A stretch of 64,000 bases of DNA from Actinotalea subterranea (GTDB lineage Bacteria > Actinomycetota > Actinomycetes > Actinomycetales > Cellulomonadaceae), in NCBI RefSeq assembly GCF_008364845.1, contig NZ_VTTP01000009.1:1-64000 (forward strand), written 5' to 3'. Position 1 is the first letter of the stretch, and the number at the start of each line of letters is the position of its first letter. Below the pieces are notes generated by a model. It made no database searches. It had not been told where the DNA came from and saw only the letters and a program-made list of their open reading frames with translations. Positions 13,116 through 23,431 of this stretch are shown piece after piece. The position numbers and the translations under genes were made by a program.

Positions 13116-15715
13116 TCACGCGGTGGGCAGGCCCGAGTCCTGCGAGCCGCGGAGCACCGCACCGACGCGACGACCAGCCTCGGCCACGGCCGACTCCCGG
13201 ACCGCCGCGGTCTCCTGCGCCGTGAGGGTGCGGTCCGCGGCGCGCAGGCGCAGCGAGAAGGCGAGCGACCGCTGCCCCGACCCGAGCTCCTCGCTCGTGT
13301 AGTCGTCGAAGAGCCGCAGCTCCTCGAGGACGTCACCCGCGGGCGAGCTCGACGCACCGACCCGGACGGCCTCGAACACCTCCGCTGCGGGCACGGTCCG
13401 GGCGACCACGAGGGCGAGGTCCTCCTTGGCGACCGGGAACGCCGAGACCGGTACGGCCTGCACCGGTGCGTCCGGGTGGGCCCCGAGCAGCACGTCGAGG
13501 TCGACCTCGAAGGCCGCGGCGCGTGCCGGCAGCCGCAGGGCGGACACGACCTTCGGGTGCAGCTCACCGGCGTGCCCGACGAGGGTCCCGTCGGCGAGCT
13601 CGATCCGAGCGGTCCTGCCCGGGTGCCACGGAGCCCGGTCCCGGTCGGCCACGACGCGCACCTCGACGCCGAGCACGCTCGCGACCCGGAGCGCGGCGCC
13701 GACGGCGTCGGTGTGGTCCGCGCGTCGACCCGGGCCCCACCACCCCGCGCGCTCACGCATCCCCGCGACGACGCCCGCCACGCGACGCGGCTGCGGCGGT
13801 ACCGCGGCCTCGAGACGCGCCAGGTCCTCGTCGGAGGGGCGGCGCGCACCCGGCAGCATCGGCGCGACCAGCGGGCCGGTCGGCAGCGTCACCGCACCGA
13901 CCTCGAACAGGGCGAGATCGGTCGCGCCCCGGGCGACGTTGCGGCGCGCCGTGTCCAGGAGCGTCACCAGGAGGTGGGTGCGCATCTCCGGCTGCTCGTC
14001 CGAGATCGGGTTGAGGAGCACGACCGCGCGGCGTCGCTCGTCGTCCGCGGGCAGCGCGAGCTCGTCGTGCTGGTGCGTGCCGACGAACGGGTAGCTCAAC
14101 GTCTCCACGAATCCGTCGTCCGCGAGAGCGCGCGCGACCGCGCGCCGTCCGCGCTGGGCGACCGTGAGTCCCCGGCCCGCGGGAGCCGACGGCACGACCG
14201 ACGGGATCGCGTCGTACCCCCGCAGCCGCGCGACCTCCTCGACGAGGTCCACGTCGACGCGCAGGTCCGGCCGCCATGTCGGGACCGTCACCTCGACCAC
14301 GTCGGCACCGGAGTCGCTCGCGACCGTGCAGCCGATCTCCTCGAGCGTCGCCCGCACCTCGTCGTGCGTGTACGGGACCCCGACCAGACGCGCCGGCAGG
14401 TCGAGGGACAGGCGCACCACCGGGACGGGCTCGGTCCGGTCGACGTCCGTGAGCGAGGGGTCCGCGGTGCCGCCGCCGTGCTCGAGGAGCAGCTCCACGA
14501 CGCGCCGGACGGCCACGCGCGGCAGGGCCGGGTCGACACCCCGCTCGAAGCGCTTGGCCGCCTCGCTCGGAAGCTTGTGGCGCCGAGCCGTCCGGGCGAC
14601 CGACACCGGGTCGAAGTGCGCGGCCTCGACGAGCAGGTCACTCGTGCCGGACCCGACCTCGCTGTCAGCGCCACCCATGACACCGGCGAGGCCCAGGACC
14701 CTGGTGCCGTGACCCGCTGCGGGAGAGTCCGTGATCAGGAGGTCCTCGGGATGGAGCGCGCGGTCCACGCCGTCGAGGGTCGTGAGCCGGTCGGCGGGAA
14801 CGGCGCGGCGCACGACGATCGGCTCGGACACGCCCGCGAGGTCGTAGGCGTGCAACGGCTGGCCGAGGTCCAGCATCACGTAGTTCGTGACGTCGACCGC
14901 GAGCGAGATCGGTCGCATCCCTGCCTGCGTCAGGCGGGTCTGCATCCAGGTGGGCGACGGACGGGACGCGTCGACCCCGCGCACCACCTGAGCGACGAAC
15001 CGGTCGCAGCCCGCGCGACCACTGATCGGCGCGTCGTCGGCGATCTCGACCCTGAAGCCGCCCGTCGCCGGGGCCGTGTCGGCCGGCGTGGCGACGCCGT
15101 GGTCGGCGAACGCCGCACCCGTGGCGTGCCCGTACTCGCGGGCGACCCCGCGCATCGCGAAGCAGTACCCACGGTCGGGCGTCACGTTGATCTCGAGGAC
15201 CTCGTCGCCCAGTCCCAGGAGCTCGCGCGCATCGGCCCCCGGCTCGGCGTCCAGGCCGAGCCGGGAGATCACGATGATGCCGTCGTGGTCGTCACCGAGG
15301 CCGAGCTCGCGGGCCGAGCAGATCATCCCGTCGGACACGTGCCCGTACGTCTTGCGCGACGCGATGGGGAACGGTCCGGGCAGGACGGCGCCCGGCAGCG
15401 CCACGACGACCCGGTCGCCGACGCCGAAGTTGTGCGCGCCGCACACGATGCCGCGCGGAGTCAGCGTCCCGTCGTCGGCCTGCTCGTTGTGGGCGCCGAC
15501 GTCCACCCGGCACCAGTTGATCGTCTTGCCGTTCTTCTGCGGCTCCGGGGTCAGCTCGACGACCTGGCCGACGACGAGCGGACCGGACACGGCGGCCGGG
15601 TGCACCGCCTCCTCCTCGAGGCCCACACGGACGAGGTCGGCGGCGAGCTGCGCCGCCGTCGTCCCCGCGGGGAGCTCGACGTGCTCGGCGAGCCAGCTGA
15701 GCGGGATGCGCGGCA

Positions 15716-15716
<1 letters not shown>
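13116..15716 (-). CDS. pheT: Phenylalanyl-tRNA synthetase beta subunit
   Basis: This is the large subunit of the alpha2-beta2 enzyme that charges tRNA-Phe. The 866 residues carry in order an N-terminal tRNA-binding domain (INWCRVDVG, CGAHNFGVGD), the B3/B4 editing region, the B5 domain, a degenerate synthetase core, and the C-terminal anticodon-binding ferredoxin-like domain (SAFPVAKEDLALVV ... EELGSGQRSLAFSLRLR). The ATG shares one base with the pheS stop (TGATG), so the subunits are coupled and made in equal amounts. The gene ends 14 bases from the convergent reductase gene. Confidence 0.97.
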
Positions 15717-16888
<1,172 letters not shown>

Positions 16889-16959
16889 TCAGCCGCGCGG
16901 CCCACCTGCGGGCCTGGTAAATCGGTGATCCCTCACCCCGGGGCTGCGCGGCATGGCGT

Positions 16960-17652
16960 TCATCCTGCCACAGCACCGAGATCGAACCGGGCGACGGTCC
17001 GGTGCCGCGGCGCCCCTCCCGGGCCGGCTCCGAGCTCGGACGCGACGAGCGCGAACGACTCCACGGCCCAGTCCGGCCCGCGGTACACGGCGAGCGCGTG
17101 CGCGAGCGCCGCGACGTCCGTGGCGGGACCCGTCGTGCCGGCACGGACCGACGGGAGCCGCCGCCCGCCGTCGACCCTGCCCCCGTCACGCCGCCCGCCT
17201 CCGCCAGGCCCGGGGCGCCCCCGGGCCGAGCCGCGCACCCGCGCGACGGTCAGGTGGCCACGGGACCTCTCCCGCGGGTCGCGACGGCCGAGGACGTCTC
17301 CGCCGGCGTCCGACGCGGCGTCGGACAGCTCGGCGAGCGCGGCCGTGTCCCCGCCGCACCCGATCCACAGGGTCCGCCGATCGAACACCCCAGCACCGTG
17401 CAGCCACAGCCGGAACGGCGCACGGTCCCTCGCCACGAGCGCGAGGATCTCCGCCAGGTCGTCCGCGGACCCCTCGGGCACCTCCCCGTAGAACGCCACG
17501 GTCAGGTGCCGGTCCTCGGCCGGCGTCCAGCGCACGGCCGCCGGGCCGCGGTCGTCAGCCCATGACCCGGACGCCGAGCGCGCGAGGTCGAGCGCACCCT
17601 CGAGGTGGGCCAGGACGGGCTGCGGCGGGACGATCGCGGCGAAGAGGCGCAC
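16960..17652 (-). CDS. 2'-5' RNA ligase / cyclic phosphodiesterase family protein
   Basis: The 230-residue protein belongs to the 2H phosphoesterase (LigT/ThpR) family. It has the two His-x-Thr-x catalytic motifs, HLTV near residue 50 in DRHLTVAF and HLTV in RGHLTVARV. ThpR-type enzymes hydrolyse RNA 2',3'-cyclic phosphates; the true cell substrate is unclear. The GTG at 17652 gives the usual RLFAAI beginning, and CATGCT lies exactly 6 bases upstream, consistent with a leaderless start. A Gly/Arg-rich linker interrupts the middle. It sits between the methyltransferase gene and pheS. Confidence 0.8.
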   Translation of the reverse strand: MRLFAAIVPPQPVLAHLEGALDLARSASGSWADDRGPAAVRWTPAEDRHLTVAFYGEVPEGSADDLAEILALVARDRAPFRLWLHGAGVFDRRTLWIGCGGDTAALAELSDAASDAGGDVLGRRDPRERSRGHLTVARVRGSARGRPGPGGGGRRDGGRVDGGRRLPSVRAGTTGPATDVAALAHALAVYRGPDWAVESFALVASELGAGPGGAPRHRTVARFDLGAVAG

Positions 17653-17737
17653 CGGACCAGCATGACGGACGGCGCACGTCGCGGCACGGGACGGCACCGG
17701 GGTGGGCGACGCCGTCACCCACCCGAGCTGTGAAGCC

Positions 17738-18637
17738 TCAGCGCTGCGCGCGCGCGGACGCGTAGAGGCACACCGCGGCGGCCGTCGCGAGGTTCAACGA
17801 CTCGGCACGCCCGTGGATCGGCACGCGGACGACGGCGTCCGCGCCATCGCGATCAGCCTGCGAGAGGCCCCACGCCTCGTTGCCGAACAGCCAGGCGGTC
17901 GGCGCGCACAGGTCGGGCGTCGCGCGGTCGTGCGCACGCGCGCCGCTGGAGGTGGCGGCGTCGGAGTGCTCGCCTCCGCACTGCGGCGAGGTGCGCCGCG
18001 CGTCGGCCGCCTCGTCCTGCAGGTCGTCGAGGTCGTGCGCACCGGCGGCGTCCGTCGCCAGGACGGTGAGGCCTGCGGCGCGCAACGAGCTCAGGACCTC
18101 TGACAGGGGCACGCCCGTGACGACCGGGACGTGGAAGAGGGACCCGGCCGTGGAGCGCACCACCTTGGGGCCGTGCACGTCGACGCTCTCCGACGTGACG
18201 ACCACGGCCGCCGCGCCGGCGGAGTCCGCGGCGCGGATCACGGCACCCGCGTTGCCCGGGTCGCGCACGTGGGCGAGCACCGCGACGAGCTGCGGGCCGC
18301 CGGCGAGGACGTCAGCGAGCGACCTCGCGGAGCCGGCGACCACGGCGAGGACGCCCTGCGCGTCGCCGCTCATGGCCTCGAGGACCTCGGGCGATGCCGT
18401 GTGCACCCGGATCCCGGCGGCCGTCGCCTCGGCGGGGATCTCAGGATGGCGCTGCGCCGCTGCGTCCGTGACGTACAGGTCCCGCACGCTGAACCCGCTG
18501 CCGTGCGACCGCACGGCTTCACGGGCGGCCTGGGGGCCCTCGGCAAGGAACTGGCCGTGGCGTGCACGCGCCGAACGCCCGGCCAGTGCCCTGACCGCCT
18601 TCACCCGCTCAGCGCGGGGGTTGGTCAGCTCGGGCAC
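17738..18637 (-). CDS. SpoU/TrmH-family RNA 2'-O-methyltransferase
   Basis: This SPOUT enzyme transfers methyl from S-adenosylmethionine to a ribose in rRNA or tRNA. Of 299 residues, the first 100 form the substrate-binding domain (RVKAVRALAGR, FLAEGPQAARE). The knotted catalytic domain shows motif 1 HVRDPGNAGAVIRAAD, motif 2 LFGNEAWGLS and motif 3 AESLNLATAAAVCLY. An insert of about 40 polar residues with two cysteines sits just before motif 2. The GTG at 18637, 46 bases after rplT, is the best in-frame start. The exact target nucleotide is unknown. Confidence 0.88.
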   Translation of the reverse strand: MPELTNPRAERVKAVRALAGRSARARHGQFLAEGPQAAREAVRSHGSGFSVRDLYVTDAAAQRHPEIPAEATAAGIRVHTASPEVLEAMSGDAQGVLAVVAGSARSLADVLAGGPQLVAVLAHVRDPGNAGAVIRAADSAGAAAVVVTSESVDVHGPKVVRSTAGSLFHVPVVTGVPLSEVLSSLRAAGLTVLATDAAGAHDLDDLQDEAADARRTSPQCGGEHSDAATSSGARAHDRATPDLCAPTAWLFGNEAWGLSQADRDGADAVVRVPIHGRAESLNLATAAAVCLYASARAQR

Positions 18638-18683
18638 TGCCGGGCGTCCGGGGGTGGTGCTCAGTGGGTCGCCTGCGTCGCTG

Positions 18684-19067
18684 TCACGCCGCCGAGGGCG
18701 CGTTGACGTCTGCCGGGAGAGCGTCCTTCGCGACCTTGACGAGGGCGTTGAACGCGGGCGCGTCGTTGACGGCCATGTCCGCGAGGACACGGCGGTCGAC
18801 CTCGACGCCGGCGAGCTTGAGGCCCTGGATCAGACGGTTGTACGTCAGCCCCTGGGCGCGCGACGCCGCGTTGATGCGCTGGATCCACAGCTTACGGAAG
18901 TCACCCTTGCGGGCCTTGCGGTCGCGGTACGCGTAGACGAGGGAGTGGGTGACCTGCTCCTTCGCCTTGCGGTACAGGCGAGAACGCTGCCCGCGGTAAC
19001 CGCTGGCGCGCTCGAGAGTCGTACGACGCTTCTTCTGGGCATTGACTGCCCGCTTCACGCGTGCCAC
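18684..19067 (-). CDS. rplT: 50S ribosomal protein L20
   Basis: L20 is an early assembly protein of the 50S subunit. The 127-residue product starts [15 protein letters not shown] and has the family stretches [19 protein letters not shown] and [16 protein letters not shown]. The C-terminus is slightly longer than in E. coli. It follows rpmI by 64 bases in the infC-rpmI-rplT order conserved across bacteria. In several groups L20 represses this operon by binding its leader; nothing here proves that. Confidence 0.98.
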   Translation of the reverse strand: MARVKRAVNAQKKRRTTLERASGYRGQRSRLYRKAKEQVTHSLVYAYRDRKARKGDFRKLWIQRINAASRAQGLTYNRLIQGLKLAGVEVDRRVLADMAVNDAPAFNALVKVAKDALPADVNAPSAA

Positions 19068-19131
19068 GTGATGCTCCTTGCGTTTCGGGGCTCACAGGTG
19101 AGGCCGAGGCGTGCTGAGCACGCCGCGGGGC

Positions 19132-19326
19132 TCACTTGCCGAGCAGCTTCTTGATCTTGGGGGTGTCGACGGCCGAGACGACCTGGTCGGAGGCGAGACG
19201 ACGGGTCCGACGGCTCGACTTGTGCTCGAACAGGTGCCGGGCGCCTGCCTGCTCACGCATGAGCTTGCCGGTCCCGGTGATCCGGAAACGCTTCTTCGCA
19301 CCACTGTGCGTCTTGTTCTTCGGCAC
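19132..19326 (-). CDS. rpmI: 50S ribosomal protein L35
   Basis: L35 is a small basic 50S protein. The 64 residues from the GTG at 19326 read [14 protein letters not shown] and end IKKLLGK, matching family length exactly. An ATG six codons earlier would add MEESTP, which is not a family feature, and the purine-rich GGAAGAGAG is placed for the GTG. It lies between infC and rplT. Confidence 0.97.
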   Translation of the reverse strand: MPKNKTHSGAKKRFRITGTGKLMREQAGARHLFEHKSSRRTRRLASDQVVSAVDTPKIKKLLGK

Positions 19327-19409
19327 TGGTGTGCTCTCTTCCATCAGGTCGTCCCGGGGAGGACGACACGTTCATGTCCGGGCCGGTGGGCCCGCACGGG
19401 ACAGGTGGT

Positions 19410-20420
19410 CTACGCCTGCTCGGAACCAGACGCCTTGGCGCGGGCCGCGGGCTTGGGGGCCCCCGGCTTCGCTGCCGGCTTGGCCGGTGTCGGTGCAGCC
19501 GCCGCCTTCGCCGGGGTGGGCTTGGGCGTGCTCGCGGCCGGCGCCTTGGCCGCGGCGGGTGCCGCGGTCGTGGGCGCCGGTTCTGCGGCCTCGGCTGCCG
19601 CGGGCGCTGCAGCCTTCGGGGCAGCAGGAGCGGCGGCCTTGGCTGCCGCGGGCGCAGCGGCCTTGGGTGCCGGAGCGGCCTTGGGTGCCGGAGCAGCCTT
19701 AGGCGCCGGAGCGGCCTTCGACTCCGCGACGGCGGGCGTCGATGCGACCTCGGCCACCTCGACCTCAGCGGGCTGCTGCGCGGCCGCGGCCGGCTGAGCG
19801 CTCACAGGCTGGGCGACGGGCGCTGCGGGAGCCGCCTCGGCGCCGGGAACCTCGTTGGCCTCGGCCTCCTGGGCGCGTCGACGCTGCTGCTGCTCGACCT
19901 TGGCGTCGGCCTTCTTCTTCGTCGGGCCGAGCACCATGATCATGTTTCGCCCGTCCTGCTTGGGCATGCTCTCGATGAAGCCGAGCTCGACGACGTCGTC
20001 GGCGAGGCGCTGCAGGAGGCGAACGCCCATCTCCGGACGCGACTGCTCACGACCGCGGAACATGATCATGACCTTGACCTTGTCCCCCGCCTTGAGGAAC
20101 CGCTCGACGTGGCCCTTCTTGGTGCCGTAGTCGTGCGGGTCGATCTTGAGGCGGAAGCGGATCTCCTTGAGCACCGTGTTGGCCTGGTTGCGCCGGGCCT
20201 CACGGGCCTTCATGTCGGCCTCGTACTTGAACTTCCCGTAGTCCATGAGCTTGCAGACCGGGGGGCGGGCGTCAGGTGCGACCTCGACCAGGTCGAGGTC
20301 CGCCTCCTGCGCGAGACGCAGGGCGTCCTCCACGCGGACGATGCCGACCTGCTCGCCGTTCGGGCCGACCAGGCGGACCTCGGCGACGCGGATCCGATCG
20401 TTGATGCGGGGCTCGCTGAT
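19410..20420 (-). CDS. infC: Translation initiation factor IF-3, ATC start, long Ala/Pro tail
   Basis: IF-3 keeps 30S subunits free and checks start codons. The core is complete: N-domain [12 protein letters not shown] to MDYGKFKYE (residues 1-70) and C-domain KEIRFRLKI to [11 protein letters not shown] (85-170). No ATG or GTG lies at the right place. The ATC at 20420 is 6 bases after AGGAG and begins the conserved sequence, so IF-3 probably uses a rare start that it discriminates against itself. Residues 171-336 are an Ala/Pro/Lys-rich tail with AAPAPK repeats, well beyond the usual roughly 180-200 residues. Confidence 0.93.
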   Translation of the reverse strand: MSEPRINDRIRVAEVRLVGPNGEQVGIVRVEDALRLAQEADLDLVEVAPDARPPVCKLMDYGKFKYEADMKAREARRNQANTVLKEIRFRLKIDPHDYGTKKGHVERFLKAGDKVKVMIMFRGREQSRPEMGVRLLQRLADDVVELGFIESMPKQDGRNMIMVLGPTKKKADAKVEQQQRRRAQEAEANEVPGAEAAPAAPVAQPVSAQPAAAAQQPAEVEVAEVASTPAVAESKAAPAPKAAPAPKAAPAPKAAAPAAAKAAAPAAPKAAAPAAAEAAEPAPTTAAPAAAKAPAASTPKPTPAKAAAAPTPAKPAAKPGAPKPAARAKASGSEQA

Positions 20421-20464
20421 GTGCTGCTCCTCGTGCTCGTCGTGGGACCACCAGCAACGAAGAA

Positions 20465-20494
20465 GGCCTCCGCTGCTGAGCACGAGCGGAGGCC
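20465..20494 (-). terminator. Attenuator-like hairpin in the infC leader
   Basis: GGCCTCCGCT (20465-20474) pairs perfectly with AGCGGAGGCC (20485-20494). On the minus strand the second arm is followed by TTCTTCGTT. A 10-bp GC stem plus U-rich tail about 45 bases before the infC start fits an intrinsic terminator used as an attenuator. The rest of 20495-20700 holds no gene; a weak TACGCT -10 at 20699-20694 could start the leader. Confidence 0.65.
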
Positions 20495-20780
20495 TGCGTC
20501 CGGTGGTGACGGCACGCACGGGGCATGCACAGCACCGGGCCGTGAACGCTGACGCGCACCACAACCCTCGGACCGGACCCGGCACCTGTCGCCCCGGAGG
20601 GTCGGTCGGCACGCGGGTGGGATCAGCTCCACTTGTGCATCGGCGCGTCACGTGAGCACGAGTGCAGACGCAACTCACCGATGGGTCGCAGCAAGCGTAG
20701 CACCCTCCCCTCGGGGGTCGGAGGTCGGGGGTGGGCGCTGCGTGCCGCAGACCCGGGGCCCGACGCCCATACGCCATCCC

Positions 20781-20815
20781 GATTCTTGAACGATTCCAGA
20801 TTGGTGTGCGACGAT
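20781..20815 (+). promoter_or_regulatory. furA promoter with a Fur/CatR-type operator
   Basis: TTGAAC (20786-20791), an 18-base spacer and GACGAT (20810-20815) precede the ATG by 6 bases, so the transcript is probably leaderless. The -35 is inside GATTCTTGAACGATTCCAGA, which resembles the AT-rich operator before furA-katG in mycobacteria and catalase regulators in Streptomyces. Confidence 0.6.
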
Positions 20816-20821
20816 GCGATC

Positions 20822-21280
20822 ATGACCGACACGAACGCGCTGCGCGAGCGGGGGCTGCGGGTCACCGCCCCACGCCTGGCGGTGCTCGAGGCGGTGGGTC
20901 GCGTGCCCCACGCGACCGCGGACCGGGTGCTGACCGAGGTCCGGCGCGCCCTGCCCACGGTCTCCGTGCAGGCGGTCTACGACGTGCTGCACGCGCTCAC
21001 CGACGTCGGGATGCTGCGCCGCATCGAGCCGGCGGGCCATGCGGCGCGCTACGAGCGTCGGGTGGCCGACAACCACCACCACGTCGTGTGCCGTGGCTGC
21101 GGGGCGCTCGACGACGTGGACTGCGCGGTCGGCCCGTCGCCCTGCCTCACCCCGAGCTCGACCAGCGGGTTCACGATCGACACCGCCGAGGTCACCTACT
21201 GGGGCCTCTGCCCTGCCTGCCAGTCCGCCCCCGACACGCACACGACACGCGACCAGCCGGTCGCACCCGACGCGGCCTGA
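20822..21280 (+). CDS. furA: Fur-family peroxide-type regulator (FurA/CatR)
   Basis: This small DNA-binding repressor of 152 residues sits 58 bases before a catalase gene. The winged helix covers about residues 1-80 ([26 protein letters not shown]). The metal-binding part has NHHHVVC followed by CRGC and a later CPAC, giving two CxxC pairs for a structural zinc. Related FurA and CatR proteins repress catalase until oxidised by peroxide. Context supports that role here rather than iron control. The symbol follows the closest functional parallel. Confidence 0.85.
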   Translation: MTDTNALRERGLRVTAPRLAVLEAVGRVPHATADRVLTEVRRALPTVSVQAVYDVLHALTDVGMLRRIEPAGHAARYERRVADNHHHVVCRGCGALDDVDCAVGPSPCLTPSSTSGFTIDTAEVTYWGLCPACQSAPDTHTTRDQPVAPDAA

Positions 21281-21338
21281 CCTGGCCCGCCGGGCGACGC
21301 CGACCCGCACGGGACGGCACGCACACGAGAGGAACACC

Positions 21339-22844
21339 GTGACGCAGACGCCGTACACGACCACCAACGCAGGGGCACCCGTCGCCTCCGACGCCCACGC
21401 CCAGACCGTCGGCGCGGACGGCCCGATCGTCCTGCACGACCACTACCTCGTGGAGAAGCTCGCCCAGTTCAACCGCGAGCGCGTGCCCGAGCGTGTCGTC
21501 CACGCGAAGGGCGGCGGCGCGTTCGGCACGTTCACCACGACCGAGGACGTGTCATCCTTCACGCGCGCCGCGCTCTTCCAGCCCGGGACCCGGACGGAGA
21601 TGCTCGCGCGCTTCTCGACCGTCGCCGGCGAGCAGGGCTCGCCCGACACGTGGCGGGACCCGCGCGGCTTCGCGCTGAAGTTCTACACGACCGAGGGCAA
21701 CTACGACCTGGTCGGCAACAACACCCCCGTCTTCTTCATCCGCGACGGGATCAAGTTCCCCGACTTCATCCACTCGCAGAAGCGTCTGCCGGGTTCTCAC
21801 CTGCGCGACAACGACATGCAGTGGGACTTCTGGTCGCTGTCGCCCGAGTCCGCGCACCAGGTCACCTGGCTCATGGGCGACCGCGGCATCCCCGCGTCCT
21901 GGCGGCACATGGACGGGTTCGGCTCGCACACCTACCAGTGGATCAACGCCGCAGGCGAGCGCTTCTGGGTCAAGTACCACTTCAAGACCGACCAGGGCAT
22001 CCAGAACTTCAGCCCCGACGAGGCCTCGCAGCTCGCGGGCTCCGACGCCGACGTCCACATCCGGGACCTGCACGACGCCATCGAGGGGGGCGACCACCCG
22101 TCGTGGACGCTCTACGTCCAGGTCATGCCGTACGACGACGCCGCGGGCTACCGCTTCAACCCGTTCGACCTGACGAAGGTCTGGCCCCACGCGGACTACC
22201 CGCTGATCAAGGTCGGGACCATGCGGCTCGACCGCAACCCCGACAACTACTTCGCGCAGATCGAGCAGGCCACCTTCGCCCCCTCGAACTTCGTCCCCGG
22301 CATCGCGGCGAGCCCGGACAAGATGCTGCTCGCGCGGATCTTCTCCTACGCGGACGCCCACCGCTACCGCGTCGGCACCAACCACGCGCAGCTCCCGGTG
22401 AACGCACCCCACGCGGCGCCCGTGCACGCCTACTCGCAGGACGGCGCCGCGCGGTACACGTTCAGCGGGCCCGACGTCCCGGTGTACGCACCCAACTCAC
22501 GCGGCGGGGCGCACGCCGAGCCGGGTCGCGCGGCCGAGTCTCCCGGGTGGGAGTCCGACGGCGCGCTCGTCCGGGCGGCAGCGACCCTCCACGAGCAGGA
22601 CAGCGACTGGGGCCAGGCCGGCACGCTGTACCGCGAGGTGTTCGACGACGCGGCACGCGCACGGTTCCTCGACACCATCACGGGCCACGTCGGCGGCGTG
22701 AAGAGCGAGGACATCCGTGAACGGGCGATCGCCTACTGGACCAACGTCGACGCCGGGCTCGGGTCTGCTCTCCGCGCGAACCTCCAGGGCACGGCCCCCG
22801 TCGAGACGGGCCAGCCGGCGACGTCGGCGCTGCCGGTCGCCTGA
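21339..22844 (+). CDS. katA: Heme catalase, small-subunit type
   Basis: Catalase converts hydrogen peroxide to water and oxygen. The 501-residue product has the distal histidine in [13 protein letters not shown] (near residue 54), the distal asparagine in [11 protein letters not shown], and the proximal heme tyrosine in [14 protein letters not shown]. Length fits clade 3 small-subunit enzymes. The GTG at 21339 is preceded by GAGAGGA at proper spacing. It follows furA by 58 bases, presumably in one transcript, and is followed by a very long hairpin. Confidence 0.96.
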   Translation: MTQTPYTTTNAGAPVASDAHAQTVGADGPIVLHDHYLVEKLAQFNRERVPERVVHAKGGGAFGTFTTTEDVSSFTRAALFQPGTRTEMLARFSTVAGEQGSPDTWRDPRGFALKFYTTEGNYDLVGNNTPVFFIRDGIKFPDFIHSQKRLPGSHLRDNDMQWDFWSLSPESAHQVTWLMGDRGIPASWRHMDGFGSHTYQWINAAGERFWVKYHFKTDQGIQNFSPDEASQLAGSDADVHIRDLHDAIEGGDHPSWTLYVQVMPYDDAAGYRFNPFDLTKVWPHADYPLIKVGTMRLDRNPDNYFAQIEQATFAPSNFVPGIAASPDKMLLARIFSYADAHRYRVGTNHAQLPVNAPHAAPVHAYSQDGAARYTFSGPDVPVYAPNSRGGAHAEPGRAAESPGWESDGALVRAAATLHEQDSDWGQAGTLYREVFDDAARARFLDTITGHVGGVKSEDIRERAIAYWTNVDAGLGSALRANLQGTAPVETGQPATSALPVA

Positions 22845-22865
22845 GCGTCGGCGGCGGCTGACCGG

Positions 22866-22923
22866 GCCGCCGTGGACGTGCCGCGGGCCGACCATGACGG
22901 CCCGCCGGCACGTCCACGGCGGC
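22866..22923 (+). terminator. Very long hairpin after katA
   Basis: GCCGCCGTGGACGTGCCG (22866-22883) pairs perfectly with 22906-22923, an 18-bp stem. Inside, CGGGCCG (22884-22890) pairs with CGGCCCG (22898-22904), leaving a 7-base loop and one bulged base. It begins 22 bases after the katA stop and has no U-tract. It probably ends the furA-katA transcript. Confidence 0.75.
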
Positions 22924-22964
22924 ACCACCGCTAAGCCACCCCGCGGCGGTGAGAGGATCAGCGG

Positions 22965-23369
22965 ATGAACGACGACACGCACCCTCGGTCGGACGGTCCG
23001 GCGGCCGACACGCACACCGCCACGAGCCAGATGCGCGACATCGCGGACGTCGCGGCGGTCGAGGTGATCACGACCGCGGCCGTCCACCTCATGAGCGCCG
23101 CGGCCGTGAAGTGCGGCCTCGGGCCCGACGCCGACGGCGTGCGTGGCGTCGACCTCATGGACCTCGACGAGGCTCGCAAGCTCATCACCGCCCTCGCTGG
23201 CCTGGTGACGGCCTCGGCACCCGACATCGGCAACCAGCACGCCCGCTCTCTGCGTGACGGGCTGCGCTCGCTCCAGCTCGCGTTCCGGGAGGCGTCGCCG
23301 TTCCCCGACGCCCCCGGCGAGGGTCCCGGCGAGAAGCTCACCGGGGCCGTGGCGCCGTCCGCGACCTGA
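22965..23369 (+). CDS. DUF1844 family protein
   Basis: The 134-residue protein matches the DUF1844 pattern: MRDIADVAAVEVITTAAVHLMSAAAVKCGL followed by DLDEARKLITALAGLV and LRDGLRSLQLAFREA. Homologues occur widely in actinobacteria, often near infC and related translation genes, but their function is unknown. The core is helical, with polar tails. GAGGAT lies 6 bases before the ATG at 22965, so the message may be leaderless. It stands between the katA terminator and a membrane protein gene. Confidence 0.75.
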   Translation: MNDDTHPRSDGPAADTHTATSQMRDIADVAAVEVITTAAVHLMSAAAVKCGLGPDADGVRGVDLMDLDEARKLITALAGLVTASAPDIGNQHARSLRDGLRSLQLAFREASPFPDAPGEGPGEKLTGAVAPSAT

Positions 23370-23431
23370 CCCGGCGTCCCGATCGGCGGCCGGGCGCGTC
23401 ATCGACGGCCTGACTCTCCTATCCTGGCTGC

